Assembly (NCBI RefSeq): GCF_010233585.1
Contig: NZ_CP045997.1
Location: 8,332,149-8,396,148 of the forward strand
Direction of reading: 5' to 3'
Length of the DNA stretch: 64,000 bases
DNA from: Spirosoma endbachense
Lineage (GTDB): Bacteria > Bacteroidota > Bacteroidia > Cytophagales > Spirosomataceae
Shown piece after piece: positions 18,507 through 26,652 of this stretch. The position numbers and the translations under genes were made by a program. Position 1 is the stretch's first letter. Each line of letters opens with the position of its first letter. The notes under the pieces were generated by a model. It made no database searches. It was not told the origin of the DNA and saw only the letters and a list, made by a program, of their open reading frames with translations.

Positions 18507-20276
18507 ATGAAATGGACACAGGTTATTGATCCACTTAATAACATCGCCTTGTCCGTTTTGGTAGCGGCAATGCCCATTATTTTCATTTTCTGGGCATTGA
18601 TTATCAAAAAAATGAAAGGCTATCAGGCCAGTTTAATCGCCATAGCCATTGCAACCGTCATTGCTATTTTAGTGTATGGCATGCCCGTAAAACTGGCCGT
18701 TTTATCCATTGCACATGGGGGTTTATATGGCCTGTTCCCGATCTGCTGGCTGGTGATCATGTCGGTTTTTCTCTTCAATTTGACCGTCAAAAGTGGGCAA
18801 TTCGAAATCATCAAACACTTCATGGCGTCGATCACCTCCGACCGGCGGTTGCAGGCGTTACTGATCGCGTTTTCGTTCGGCTCATTTCTGGAAGGAACGG
18901 CTGGCTTTGGCGCACCCGTCGCCATCACCGCAGCGATGCTGGTTGGGCTGGGTTTCAATCCGCTCTATGCATCGGGCATTTGCCTCATTGCCAATACGGC
19001 TCCTGTTGCCTTTGGTTCGATCGGCATTCCCATCACGGTGGCCTCACAAGTGTCGGGCATTCCTGAGATGCCTATTTCGCAAATGGTCGGGCGTACACTT
19101 CCCATCCTGTCCATCATACTCCCTTTCTATCTGGTAACCATTATTGCCGGTTTTAAAAAGGCAAAGGAGGTTTTACCAGCGGTGCTGGTGTCGGGAGTTT
19201 CATTCGCCTTACTCCAGTATCTCTCCTCTAACTTCCTGGGGCCTTCCCTACCCGATGTCATTGCGGGCCTGGGATCGATTGTATGTCTGATGGTTTTTCT
19301 CCGATTCTGGAAACCGAAAACCATCTGGCGCTTTGCCAATGAACCCGCCCCTACGCTCAATACCGATATTACGTATACGGGCGGGCAAATATTAAGAGCC
19401 TGGTCGCCCTTTATCGTACTGACCATAATGGTTATTGCCTGGGGCATGCAGCCTATTAAGGACGCGCTAAATTCACTGGGGTTATTTCAGTTCGAAGTGC
19501 CTGGCCTTCATAACGTTATCCAGGACAAGGACGGCGCACTGCTACCCAAAGTATTCAAATTCAATTACTTATCTGCTGCCGGAACAGCCATCTTAATTGC
19601 CGACCTGATTGCGATACCCATGATCGGGCTGACATACAGTGAAGGGGCCAAAGTTTTTGCGGCCACATTAAATCAGTTAAAATTCCCCGTTCTGACGATA
19701 GCTGCGGTGCTAGGCTTTGCCTACATCGTCAATGATTCGGGCATAACCCTAACCCTGGCCGAAGTGCTGGCTAACACGGGTTATTTATTTCCATTTTTCG
19801 CACCTGTACTCGGCTGGCTGGGTGTTTTCATTACGGGTTCGGATACGTCGGCCAATGCGTTGTTCAGTAAACTACAGTATGCTACAGCAACATCCATTGG
19901 CGTAGATCCGGTGGTGACGGTGGCGGCCAATGTGTCGGGCGGAGTTGTGGGCAAAATGATTTCCCCTCAATCGATTGCGGTGGCAGCGGCAGCCGGTGAT
20001 TTGGTCGGGCAGGAATCACAACTCTTCCGCTTTACGGTGAAGCATAGTTTTATCATGCTGGTTGTCATCTGTTTTATTACCCTGGCACAGGCTTACGCAG
20101 TAAAATGGATAATTCCAGTTTATGAAATGATCAACAGCAAAAAACTGGTTGCAGCCCCCGACGCATCCCGAGGTTACATCTATCTGATTGTATTGGCCGT
20201 CCTGTTAGTCACGCTGGCATCTACTATTCTGATTATTGCCAGACGAAAAAACCAGACACCAACTTTAGCGAATTAA
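18507..20276 (+). CDS. L-lactate permease (LctP) family transporter
   Basis: This 589-residue inner-membrane protein has about 12-14 hydrophobic helices. It carries the family pattern FGSFLEGTAGFGAPVAITAAMLVGLGF (residues about 112-138, shown as a contiguous region only by position and key FLEG/GFG motifs) and a later GSDTSANALF motif. LctP proteins import L-lactate, D-lactate or glycolate with protons. It lies 143 bp after the second GH92 gene on the same strand, an unusual place for this family. It could move an organic-acid product of sugar breakdown, or have a changed substrate. Lactate itself is a family-based guess. Confidence 0.88.
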   Translation: MKWTQVIDPLNNIALSVLVAAMPIIFIFWALIIKKMKGYQASLIAIAIATVIAILVYGMPVKLAVLSIAHGGLYGLFPICWLVIMSVFLFNLTVKSGQFEIIKHFMASITSDRRLQALLIAFSFGSFLEGTAGFGAPVAITAAMLVGLGFNPLYASGICLIANTAPVAFGSIGIPITVASQVSGIPEMPISQMVGRTLPILSIILPFYLVTIIAGFKKAKEVLPAVLVSGVSFALLQYLSSNFLGPSLPDVIAGLGSIVCLMVFLRFWKPKTIWRFANEPAPTLNTDITYTGGQILRAWSPFIVLTIMVIAWGMQPIKDALNSLGLFQFEVPGLHNVIQDKDGALLPKVFKFNYLSAAGTAILIADLIAIPMIGLTYSEGAKVFAATLNQLKFPVLTIAAVLGFAYIVNDSGITLTLAEVLANTGYLFPFFAPVLGWLGVFITGSDTSANALFSKLQYATATSIGVDPVVTVAANVSGGVVGKMISPQSIAVAAAAGDLVGQESQLFRFTVKHSFIMLVVICFITLAQAYAVKWIIPVYEMINSKKLVAAPDASRGYIYLIVLAVLLVTLASTILIIARRKNQTPTLAN

Positions 20277-20374
20277 TTAAAATTGGTGCCTGAAAAAACC
20301 TGAACCGACCACTACAAATCGTGCCAGAAAAGCCAAAATTGAAATCAATTTTTCCCATTTATAAAATAAACGCC

Positions 20375-21997
20375 ATGAAATTATTCATTACGAAAAAGGA
20401 GTGTTTTTTGGCATTCATTTCGTGTCTCTGCCTGGTAAATCTGAATGCCCAATCGATACAACGGTCTAATGTGCCAGCTCCAAATTTTGAGGTTACTGGT
20501 AGTATTTATCCCTGGGAAGTGCATGATGAAGGAATCGACCTCATACTCGATAACATGACCAGTATTGCCGGTATAAATTCGGTTTATTTAATTGCCGTAA
20601 TGCACCAGGAACATCGCCCTTTCAACAACGATAAACTACCGGGTACGTTTAATTTTATCCATAACCCCGTTCGAACAGAATGGGATGCCGAAGATTCCCG
20701 GGCTTATTTTAAACCTCACCTGGAATCATACGGGCGTATAAAACCGCTGATGTCGAATCAGCCCTGGCTCAACAATACGGACTGGCTCAAAATAGTACTT
20801 GATAAAGCGCATGGACGCGGCCTTAGAGCCGGGGTAGAGGTCTCGCATACGTATATTCCGGTGGAGGTTCTAACCAATCATCCGGAATACAAACAACACG
20901 ATATAAATGATAAAACGGTTGATCGGCCCTGCACCAATAACCCTGAAGTACGGGAATATTTGCTGGCACTTTATGGCGATCTAGCCAAAAATTATGATGT
21001 CGACTACATTCAAACGTGCATGCTGTTATTCAGTCGGTCCGACGATCCCATTCACGGTGGAACCTGCTTTTGCGAATCCTGTAAACACAAGGCAAAATCA
21101 ATGGGATTTGATATGGAAGCGGCAATCCCTGTTTTAAAAGACAATCCGTACGCTCAGCCTCAACTGGATAACTGGCGCAATTTCAGAAAAGCGTGTACGA
21201 CCGAAATTTACAAACTCGTTACGGATAAAATCCATCAGGAAAATCCTAAAATTGATTTTCGCCTGAACGATCTGAATGATCGCACGTCGGGATTAGCGCT
21301 CGAAGAGTTAAAAAATAATATCAATTCCGTTCACCTATCCACCCATACCGAGCAAAATGGCTATCAGAAATCGGATCGAAAATCCAGAATAGCCACGACA
21401 AAATATTTTATGGGTAACGATGTTCCTATTATTCCAGGCGTTCCTACCCGTTTATTGACAACAGTGCCTATTGTTAAGTCAAGTATCAAAATTTCTGTTG
21501 ATGGTGGGGCCAAGGGAATAGGTGTTAAGCATTACGACGGTTCACCTTATTCTATGCTGCGCGCGGTCCGAAACGGCATCAGTGAAGCAGGCGTTCCTGG
21601 ATTTACGCCAATTACGGGAATGGAGGTCGAGGAGATGACCCTTTCAGGCTATAATCCTGACAAGTTTCTCATCGAACAATGCGTACAGACAACGGGTACA
21701 GGAACAGCAACCTCGGCATTTGCGAATCCATCGGGTCTGTATACGATTGTCGTGTCTTACGCTGACGAAAAAGAGGGCCAGGGGAATTTAGCTTTATATG
21801 TTGGCGGCAAACAAAAAGCTACCTGGAAATTAACTGAAGATGTAGGCTGCTGGAGACGAAAAACCATTCCCAATGTTAAAATCAACAGTGGCGACGAAAT
21901 AAAATTAATAGGAATGGCCAACGGCAGCGAGTCGGCCCGTGTTGATTTTATTGAATTCATCCCGCAGGCAGCACCAGAGAAAGGCAAAAAAAAGTAA
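20375..21997 (+). CDS. Secreted glycoside-hydrolase-like TIM-barrel protein with C-terminal binding domain
   Basis: I chose ATG 20375 because it gives a signal peptide (MKLFITKKECFLAF to LNAQS); the 18 residues before it in the open frame are charged and have no signal character. The 540-residue product has a barrel-like N-terminal domain, with motifs common in uncharacterised secreted glycoside hydrolases: RGLRAGVEVSHTYIP, a DYIQTCM strand and a CFCESC pair. A beta-rich C-terminal domain (about residues 430-530) resembles a carbohydrate-binding module. No family can be named with confidence. It follows the permease gene by 98 bp and is probably the last gene of the mannan-type locus. Confidence 0.7.
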   Translation: MKLFITKKECFLAFISCLCLVNLNAQSIQRSNVPAPNFEVTGSIYPWEVHDEGIDLILDNMTSIAGINSVYLIAVMHQEHRPFNNDKLPGTFNFIHNPVRTEWDAEDSRAYFKPHLESYGRIKPLMSNQPWLNNTDWLKIVLDKAHGRGLRAGVEVSHTYIPVEVLTNHPEYKQHDINDKTVDRPCTNNPEVREYLLALYGDLAKNYDVDYIQTCMLLFSRSDDPIHGGTCFCESCKHKAKSMGFDMEAAIPVLKDNPYAQPQLDNWRNFRKACTTEIYKLVTDKIHQENPKIDFRLNDLNDRTSGLALEELKNNINSVHLSTHTEQNGYQKSDRKSRIATTKYFMGNDVPIIPGVPTRLLTTVPIVKSSIKISVDGGAKGIGVKHYDGSPYSMLRAVRNGISEAGVPGFTPITGMEVEEMTLSGYNPDKFLIEQCVQTTGTGTATSAFANPSGLYTIVVSYADEKEGQGNLALYVGGKQKATWKLTEDVGCWRRKTIPNVKINSGDEIKLIGMANGSESARVDFIEFIPQAAPEKGKKK

Positions 21998-22118
21998 TTA
22001 GATAGCGAAAAAAAAACAGCATAAATTCCACATCATAATTACTTTATTCAGGCCAATAAATTAAAAATATGAAAATTTTTCCGTGGTAATGTTTTTAATT
22101 AGATAGGTTGGATTACAG

Positions 22119-22150
22119 AAAGCATAGTAGAATATCTACTATGCTTTTTT
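22119..22150 (+). terminator. Rho-independent terminator
   Basis: Perfect 12-bp arms (22119-22130 with 22136-22147), a 5-nt loop and a T-run through 22150. It lies about 120 bp after the secreted hydrolase-like gene and closes the polysaccharide locus. Confidence 0.9.
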
Positions 22151-22293
22151 CTCCAGTCCAGTTTAGCCTGGTCCAGCACATTACCATATATGATCTATTT
22201 GAACACATAGCTCAACAAATAGATTTATTCATTTTTCAATCATAGCTACAAAGTTTTCCTGGAACGCCAGCAACCATTTTTACCGAAAAATTT

Positions 22294-23229
22294 ATGATTA
22301 AAATGAGGTTATTCTCTTTACTTTTTATTTGCCTATCGTTTGCTGCCTGCACAAAACATACTAAAAATAAATCGCTAGTCTTCAGTAAATATCCAAATCT
22401 AAAAATTGGGTTTTCAACACAAAATTTCCAAAAGGCCATGCCTGTTAATGTGGAAAGTTTGAGTGAGATTATTGATTATGCATCAAAAGAAGGTTATGAT
22501 TTTATAGAACTACGCGATGATCAGGCAAGTCTTTCTCAGGACGAATGCAAGGTATTGGCTGAACTGGCTAGAAAGAACAAATTAGATGTGATATATGAAA
22601 TCCAGAAAAATATTCTTGATACGGGTTATTATGACGTATTTGAACGAGGTCTAGCCAATACCTTGCTATTCACAGGTCCCGGTATTCTACGGGCACTGGT
22701 TTCAAAATCTGAGTTTGAGCTTGATAGCACCAAAAAAGGATGGAATAAGGCAGAGATGATTCAATTAAGTAGCCTGGCTGATAGCTGTGCTCGGGTTGCA
22801 AAAAATAACAAGATTCAATTTATCGTTGAAAATCTCAATGAACCTTTTTTTAGTAATAGTGATGCCTATTTAGGGCTGGATAGCTTTTTCAGGAATACCA
22901 CTGGTACTGGTTTACAATTCGATATAGGAAATCCTTTTCGGAATTCATCAAGAGAAAATGCTGATCCACAAAAAGTAGCTGATTTTCTAGCAACGATGGG
23001 AAATCGCTGGGTGACCACTCATTTAAAAACGTTAAAGGAAGGTGAATCTCAGCCAAGGCTTACCAGCAATCCACTCGAGGTCGATAAAGTCATTGAGCTG
23101 ATGGCGAAGCAGAATGTACGGTATGTGACCATTGAATTGCTCCCTGTTACTGACAAGAAACAATGCTTCGACAACCACGCCAAAAGCATTCAATTTCTAA
23201 AAGAGAAAGGCATTTTAAAAACTGACTGA
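22294..23229 (+). CDS. Lipoprotein with sugar isomerase/epimerase (xylose isomerase-like) barrel
   Basis: This 311-residue protein has a lipoprotein signal (FICLSFAACTK, Cys19; the start could equally be Met4 at 22303) followed by an AP-endonuclease-2/xylose-isomerase-like TIM barrel. The four expected metal ligands of the fold are visible: Glu179 (IVEN), Asp210 (QFDIGN), His243 (THLKT) and Glu281 (TIELL). Such barrels are usually cytoplasmic sugar isomerases or epimerases. The lipobox puts this one in the periplasm, where it may act on free or keto-sugars. It stands alone between two loci and may serve the keto-sugar locus downstream. The DNA is more AT-rich than its neighbours. Confidence 0.8.
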   Translation: MIKMRLFSLLFICLSFAACTKHTKNKSLVFSKYPNLKIGFSTQNFQKAMPVNVESLSEIIDYASKEGYDFIELRDDQASLSQDECKVLAELARKNKLDVIYEIQKNILDTGYYDVFERGLANTLLFTGPGILRALVSKSEFELDSTKKGWNKAEMIQLSSLADSCARVAKNNKIQFIVENLNEPFFSNSDAYLGLDSFFRNTTGTGLQFDIGNPFRNSSRENADPQKVADFLATMGNRWVTTHLKTLKEGESQPRLTSNPLEVDKVIELMAKQNVRYVTIELLPVTDKKQCFDNHAKSIQFLKEKGILKTD

Positions 23230-23271
23230 TAGTGTCTCAGTTTGACATTTTTTATTGAAGATTTACAAGAA

Positions 23272-23691
23272 TTAGGTTCGCAGCTTACTGAGTTCGTATT
23301 GATGATACGTCTCTATTTTGGCCAAATAAATAATATATCTCGTTTTGAGCAACTGATAGCGTTTGATAAGATGGTTCTTCCTGTAGGTATCGATGATACG
23401 CTTTTTGGCTCTCTTTAACAAAAGATCTAGTTGTAATATATAGGTACGTGCGGCTTCAATATTGGCTTGATGAAGCGCCAGTAAGCGTTCAATCATCTTG
23501 ATTCGCTCATTCCGATACCGGCGTTTCGGTAAAACGGGTTCCTCAATAGGGTTTACCTTGGGCTCATTGCCGACCTTAATAAACAGCTCAATTAATTTGC
23601 CTTGTGTTTCCTCATTAACCTGATCAATATAGTTTTTAGTCACGCTAAACACATACTGTTCCAAAAGTTTTCTAAATGACAGGTTATCCAT
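23272..23691 (-). CDS. Hypothetical basic, helical protein
   Basis: This 139-residue frame on the minus strand is not recognised. It is rich in Lys, Arg, Leu and Tyr and looks almost wholly helical, with a likely coiled-coil-forming region at about residues 60-135. It has no signal peptide or membrane segment. Its start is 43 bp after no other gene and it faces the isomerase lipoprotein tail-to-tail. The AT-rich composition differs from flanking genes, which may mean it was acquired. It could be a small structural or DNA-associated protein, but nothing in the sequence decides that. Confidence 0.5.
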   Translation of the reverse strand: MDNLSFRKLLEQYVFSVTKNYIDQVNEETQGKLIELFIKVGNEPKVNPIEEPVLPKRRYRNERIKMIERLLALHQANIEAARTYILQLDLLLKRAKKRIIDTYRKNHLIKRYQLLKTRYIIYLAKIETYHQYELSKLRT

Positions 23692-23762
23692 AGAAAGGCC
23701 AGAATTAATGTACAGGAACCTAAATTACAGCATTTTACACTATTTTCTTACATGTCAGTCAG

Positions 23763-23873
23763 TTAGTTCAACATCTCGCGAATTTCCATTTGTCGTTTCG
23801 CTAAAGCCGCTTCCATGGCAGGCATTACGCGCAACGTTTTATGCACCTTGCTGACTGATAGTCGCTTGCTTTT
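23763..23873 (-). pseudogene. Possible C-terminal gene remnant (37 codons)
   Basis: On the minus strand an open stretch of 37 codons ends at TAA 23763-23765 and is preceded by an in-frame TAG. The product (for example the MPAMEAALAKRQMEIREMLN-like end) looks like a charged helical protein tail. No parent gene is recognised, so this is only a weak suggestion of decay. Confidence 0.25.
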
Positions 23874-23885
23874 CTATCTGCCTTA

Positions 23886-23923
23886 AACCAATGAAGCCCG
23901 GCTCACGCCGGGCTTCATTGGTT
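23886..23923 (-). terminator. Perfect 17-bp hairpin terminator
   Basis: GC-rich arms at 23886-23902 and 23907-23923 pair perfectly around a 4-nt loop. It lies 19 bp past the stop of the minus-strand gene at 23942-24316. Only a short T-run follows on that strand. Confidence 0.8.
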
Positions 23924-23941
23924 ACTGAAAGCAACTAATTG

Positions 23942-24316
23942 CTATTGCATGGCAACAATACGGGTTGTCTGAGCTACAGGCCGGGTTGACAGATTCAGCT
24001 GCTTCCGAATGCTTCCTTCGTTCGATTTAACTTCCAGTTCATACTTACCGTCGGCCAATTCATTGACATTCAATTTAACCGCATACTTGGCTTCCTTCTT
24101 GCTGATATCCTGACGGAAGATTACCTGATTCTCCGCATTGCGCAGTACAATTTCAACCGGCACCTCAGCGGTCTTACTAACCGATACCCGAATCTGGTTA
24201 TCAATGGTTACGAAGGCACTGGCGTCGAATGACATTGTTTTGGGTGTTGTTGGATTGGCCAGTGTAGCTGCACTCATCAGAATAGAAACGGCCAATTTGC
24301 TCATTAACGTTAACAT
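23942..24316 (-). CDS. Small secreted beta-rich protein
   Basis: This 124-residue protein has a signal peptide (about residues 1-21, MSKLAVSILMSAATLAN) and then one beta-sandwich-like domain. It shows alternating strands such as IRVSVSKTAEVPVEIVLRN and DGKYELEVKSNEG. Similar short proteins in Cytophagales resemble the T9SS sorting-domain fold (DUF3244-like) without a passenger domain. It is predicted to be periplasmic or outer-membrane associated; the function is unknown. It is monocistronic, with a strong terminator downstream and 354 bp of non-coding DNA upstream. Confidence 0.7.
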   Translation of the reverse strand: MLTLMSKLAVSILMSAATLANPTTPKTMSFDASAFVTIDNQIRVSVSKTAEVPVEIVLRNAENQVIFRQDISKKEAKYAVKLNVNELADGKYELEVKSNEGSIRKQLNLSTRPVAQTTRIVAMQ

Positions 24317-24455
24317 AGTAGTATTTGTGTTTAGTGTTCCAGAGATTGAGTTGTTGTGTTCAGTTGTTTACCTGTTCGACATACATAAGCCAAAGGTTGT
24401 GCCAATAAAAATTACCATTGATTATCAACCAGTTATCAGTCGTGCCAGAAATAAT

Positions 24456-24498
24456 TAATGTCCGCAACTGGACAATGGCTGTTCACTTGCGGACATTA
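24456..24498. terminator. Inverted repeat between small secreted protein and ABC locus
   Basis: Arms of 12 nt at 24456-24467 and 24487-24498 pair perfectly around a 19-nt loop. It lies 173 bp past the stop of the minus-strand ABC binding-protein gene, so it may end that operon. The rest of the 24317-24670 gap holds nothing I recognise. Confidence 0.5.
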
Positions 24499-24670
24499 TT
24501 ATGGACATACAACCAACCTCTGCACAGGCAGCTACGTCTGAAGTATTACTATGGGAGATAAACTGCCAGGGCTGGCTAATTTGGCAGAAAGCAGGTAATA
24601 AACAGGCACTTTGGTAGCCCAACCAAATCTCACCCTTTCGGGCGCTGACAATCCCGGTTTGTCGGTTCGT

Positions 24671-25624
24671 TTACTTCATGTACTTGGTCAAATTGTCCTT
24701 GGTCACCAGTTCGAACGGGATCAGCGTTTCTTTCTCGTATGCCTTGCCTTTAGCAATGTTGATGGCGGTTTCAATGGCTTTTGCCCCCTGTTGCTCGGCG
24801 TTCTGAAAGACAGTCGCGTCTAAGGTGCCATTTTTGACCGCCTGCAACGCATCCGGAATCGCATCGATACTGACAACGACAACTTTATCTTTTAAGCCTG
24901 CACTAGTCAGCGCCTTTACTGCGCCCATCCCCATCTCGTCATTCTGAGCAAAAACAGCATTGATCTCGGCCCCATACGACTGAATCCAGTTTTCCATCAA
25001 CGCCATCGACTTCGCCCGATCCCATTCGCCAGTCTGGTGTGCAATCAACTTCAGGCCAGGGTATTGTTTGAGCACTTCGCGGGCTCCCTGTTCCCGTTGT
25101 ATCTGAGCAGCCTGCCCCATATAGCCATGCATCATAACTACATTGCCTTTGCCTCCTAATCGCTTTGCAATGTAGTTCATAGCAATACGCCCCGATTCAA
25201 CGTCATCGGAGCCAACAAAAGCCGTTGGTTTTGCACTGGTAGCCGAGTTCACGTTGATGATTGGTATATGAGCCGCCAAGGCTTTTGTTACAGCCGGCGA
25301 GCTGGCTTCTACTTCGCAGGGATTCATAATGATCGCATCGACTTTTTGGGCAATAAAGCTTTCTACCTGTTCAATCTGTTTCAGCGCCGACCGCTCGGCA
25401 TCTACTGTAATGAATTCGACATTGCTCTGTTCGGCCTTTTTGGCCATCTCGTCGTTTACATTGACAATAAATTCGTTTTGCATACTGAGCATTGTCGCCC
25501 CAACTACCAGCTTTTTATCCTGATTATCCTGCCCTTTCTCGCTGGAAGTTGATTGATTACAGCCCGTAAGCAAGACCGCCAGTATAAGAGTGTAGTTCAT
25601 TAAAGTTGACTGTATGCGCATCAT
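24671..25624 (-). CDS. Ribose-type ABC transporter sugar-binding lipoprotein
   Basis: This 317-residue periplasmic binding protein belongs to the RbsB/peripla_BP_4 family. It has a lipoprotein signal ending LLTGCNQ, then the two-lobed fold: GATMLSMQNEFIVNV opening, the KVDAIIMNPCE strand, AFVGSDDVESGRIAM, and VFAQNDEMGMGAVKAL. The start at 25624 gives eight residues before MNYTLIL; ATG 25600 is an equally good start. It delivers a sugar to the permease and ATPase encoded just upstream (23-bp gap). The lipid anchor is unusual for Gram-negative RbsB but common in Bacteroidota. The likely ligand is a pentose, hexose or related polyol. Confidence 0.9.
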   Translation of the reverse strand: MMRIQSTLMNYTLILAVLLTGCNQSTSSEKGQDNQDKKLVVGATMLSMQNEFIVNVNDEMAKKAEQSNVEFITVDAERSALKQIEQVESFIAQKVDAIIMNPCEVEASSPAVTKALAAHIPIINVNSATSAKPTAFVGSDDVESGRIAMNYIAKRLGGKGNVVMMHGYMGQAAQIQREQGAREVLKQYPGLKLIAHQTGEWDRAKSMALMENWIQSYGAEINAVFAQNDEMGMGAVKALTSAGLKDKVVVVSIDAIPDALQAVKNGTLDATVFQNAEQQGAKAIETAINIAKGKAYEKETLIPFELVTKDNLTKYMK

Positions 25625-25647
25625 TTCGACTCGATTATTCAGTTAGT

Positions 25648-26634
25648 TTATGCTTTATTGGTTTGACTCAAACTATCCAGCACGACGGCCCCGATGATGA
25701 TAATTCCCATCACGACCTGCTGGTAATACGATGTTACATTTAACAGGTCAAGCCCGTTACTGATTACGCCAATCAATAGCGCACCAATTAACGTACCGGT
25801 TATTGTTCCTATTCCGCCCGAGGTGCTGGTTCCGCCAATGATTGCAGCCGCAATGGCGTCAAGCTCGAAGCCGACACCTGCGTTTGGCTGCCCGGTCGTA
25901 ATGCGGGATGTCAGTAAAATTCCGGCCAGTGCCGCCAGTCCGCCACATAGCGTGTACACGACCATTTTTACCTTGTTCAGTCGAATACCGGAGGCTTCGG
26001 CCGCCTGCTCGTTGCCCCCAACTGCATACATGTATCGGCCTAAGATCGTTTTCTTTAAAATGATGGAGCAACCCACAAACGCAAGTATCAGGATAAGAAT
26101 GGGCGATGGTATACCCAGCAGTTTGCCTCCGCCAATGAAATTAAATGAATCCGATAAATTAGAGATTGGCCTTCCTTTGCTGAGAATGAGCGCCAGTCCT
26201 CTTCCTATCGTCATGGTGCCCAGGGTTACAATGAAGGGAGGAACCTTGGTTCGGGTAATTACGAACCCGTTGAAAGCACCCAGTAGCAATCCACTGAGTA
26301 AGCCCATCAATAGGGGAACCACCACCGGATATTCGTCGGGATGCGCAAATAAAGCCGCAACGACGCCAGTAACCGCAACCATTGATCCAATCGACAGATC
26401 AATGCCACCCGTTATGATAACAAACGTGACCCCAAAAGCCAGTAACGCATTGATGGAAACCTGGGTCACTATATTGGTCAGGTTCGACAGCGTCAGAAAT
26501 TTGGGCGTGATTACTGCCAGAATAATGCACAGGAGAATGAATGCGAGAATGATGCCGTATTGGCCAATGCCTCGCGTACGTAGTGTATAAGTGCCCCCAA
26601 CCTGATTGAAATAGCTAGTTAGTCCGTTTTTCAT
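25648..26634 (-). CDS. Ribose-type ABC transporter permease
   Basis: This 328-residue integral membrane protein of the RbsC/BPD_transp_2 family has about 8-10 hydrophobic helices. Family motifs include FVIITGGIDLSIGSMVA, FNGFVITRTKVPPFIVTLGT and the EAA-like cytoplasmic loop AIAAAIIGGTSTSGGIGT. It forms the membrane channel of the importer, probably as a homodimer. It lies 18 bp after the ATPase gene and 23 bp before the binding protein, a compact rbsACB order. Confidence 0.93.
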   Translation of the reverse strand: MKNGLTSYFNQVGGTYTLRTRGIGQYGIILAFILLCIILAVITPKFLTLSNLTNIVTQVSINALLAFGVTFVIITGGIDLSIGSMVAVTGVVAALFAHPDEYPVVVPLLMGLLSGLLLGAFNGFVITRTKVPPFIVTLGTMTIGRGLALILSKGRPISNLSDSFNFIGGGKLLGIPSPILILILAFVGCSIILKKTILGRYMYAVGGNEQAAEASGIRLNKVKMVVYTLCGGLAALAGILLTSRITTGQPNAGVGFELDAIAAAIIGGTSTSGGIGTITGTLIGALLIGVISNGLDLLNVTSYYQQVVMGIIIIGAVVLDSLSQTNKA

Positions 26635-26652
26635 CCGTATTATTGGAACATA

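Noticed and set aside
23219..23243. Short inverted repeat over the isomerase lipoprotein stop codon
   Set aside because: Only 7 bp of pairing, with a T-run after; too weak to call a terminator.
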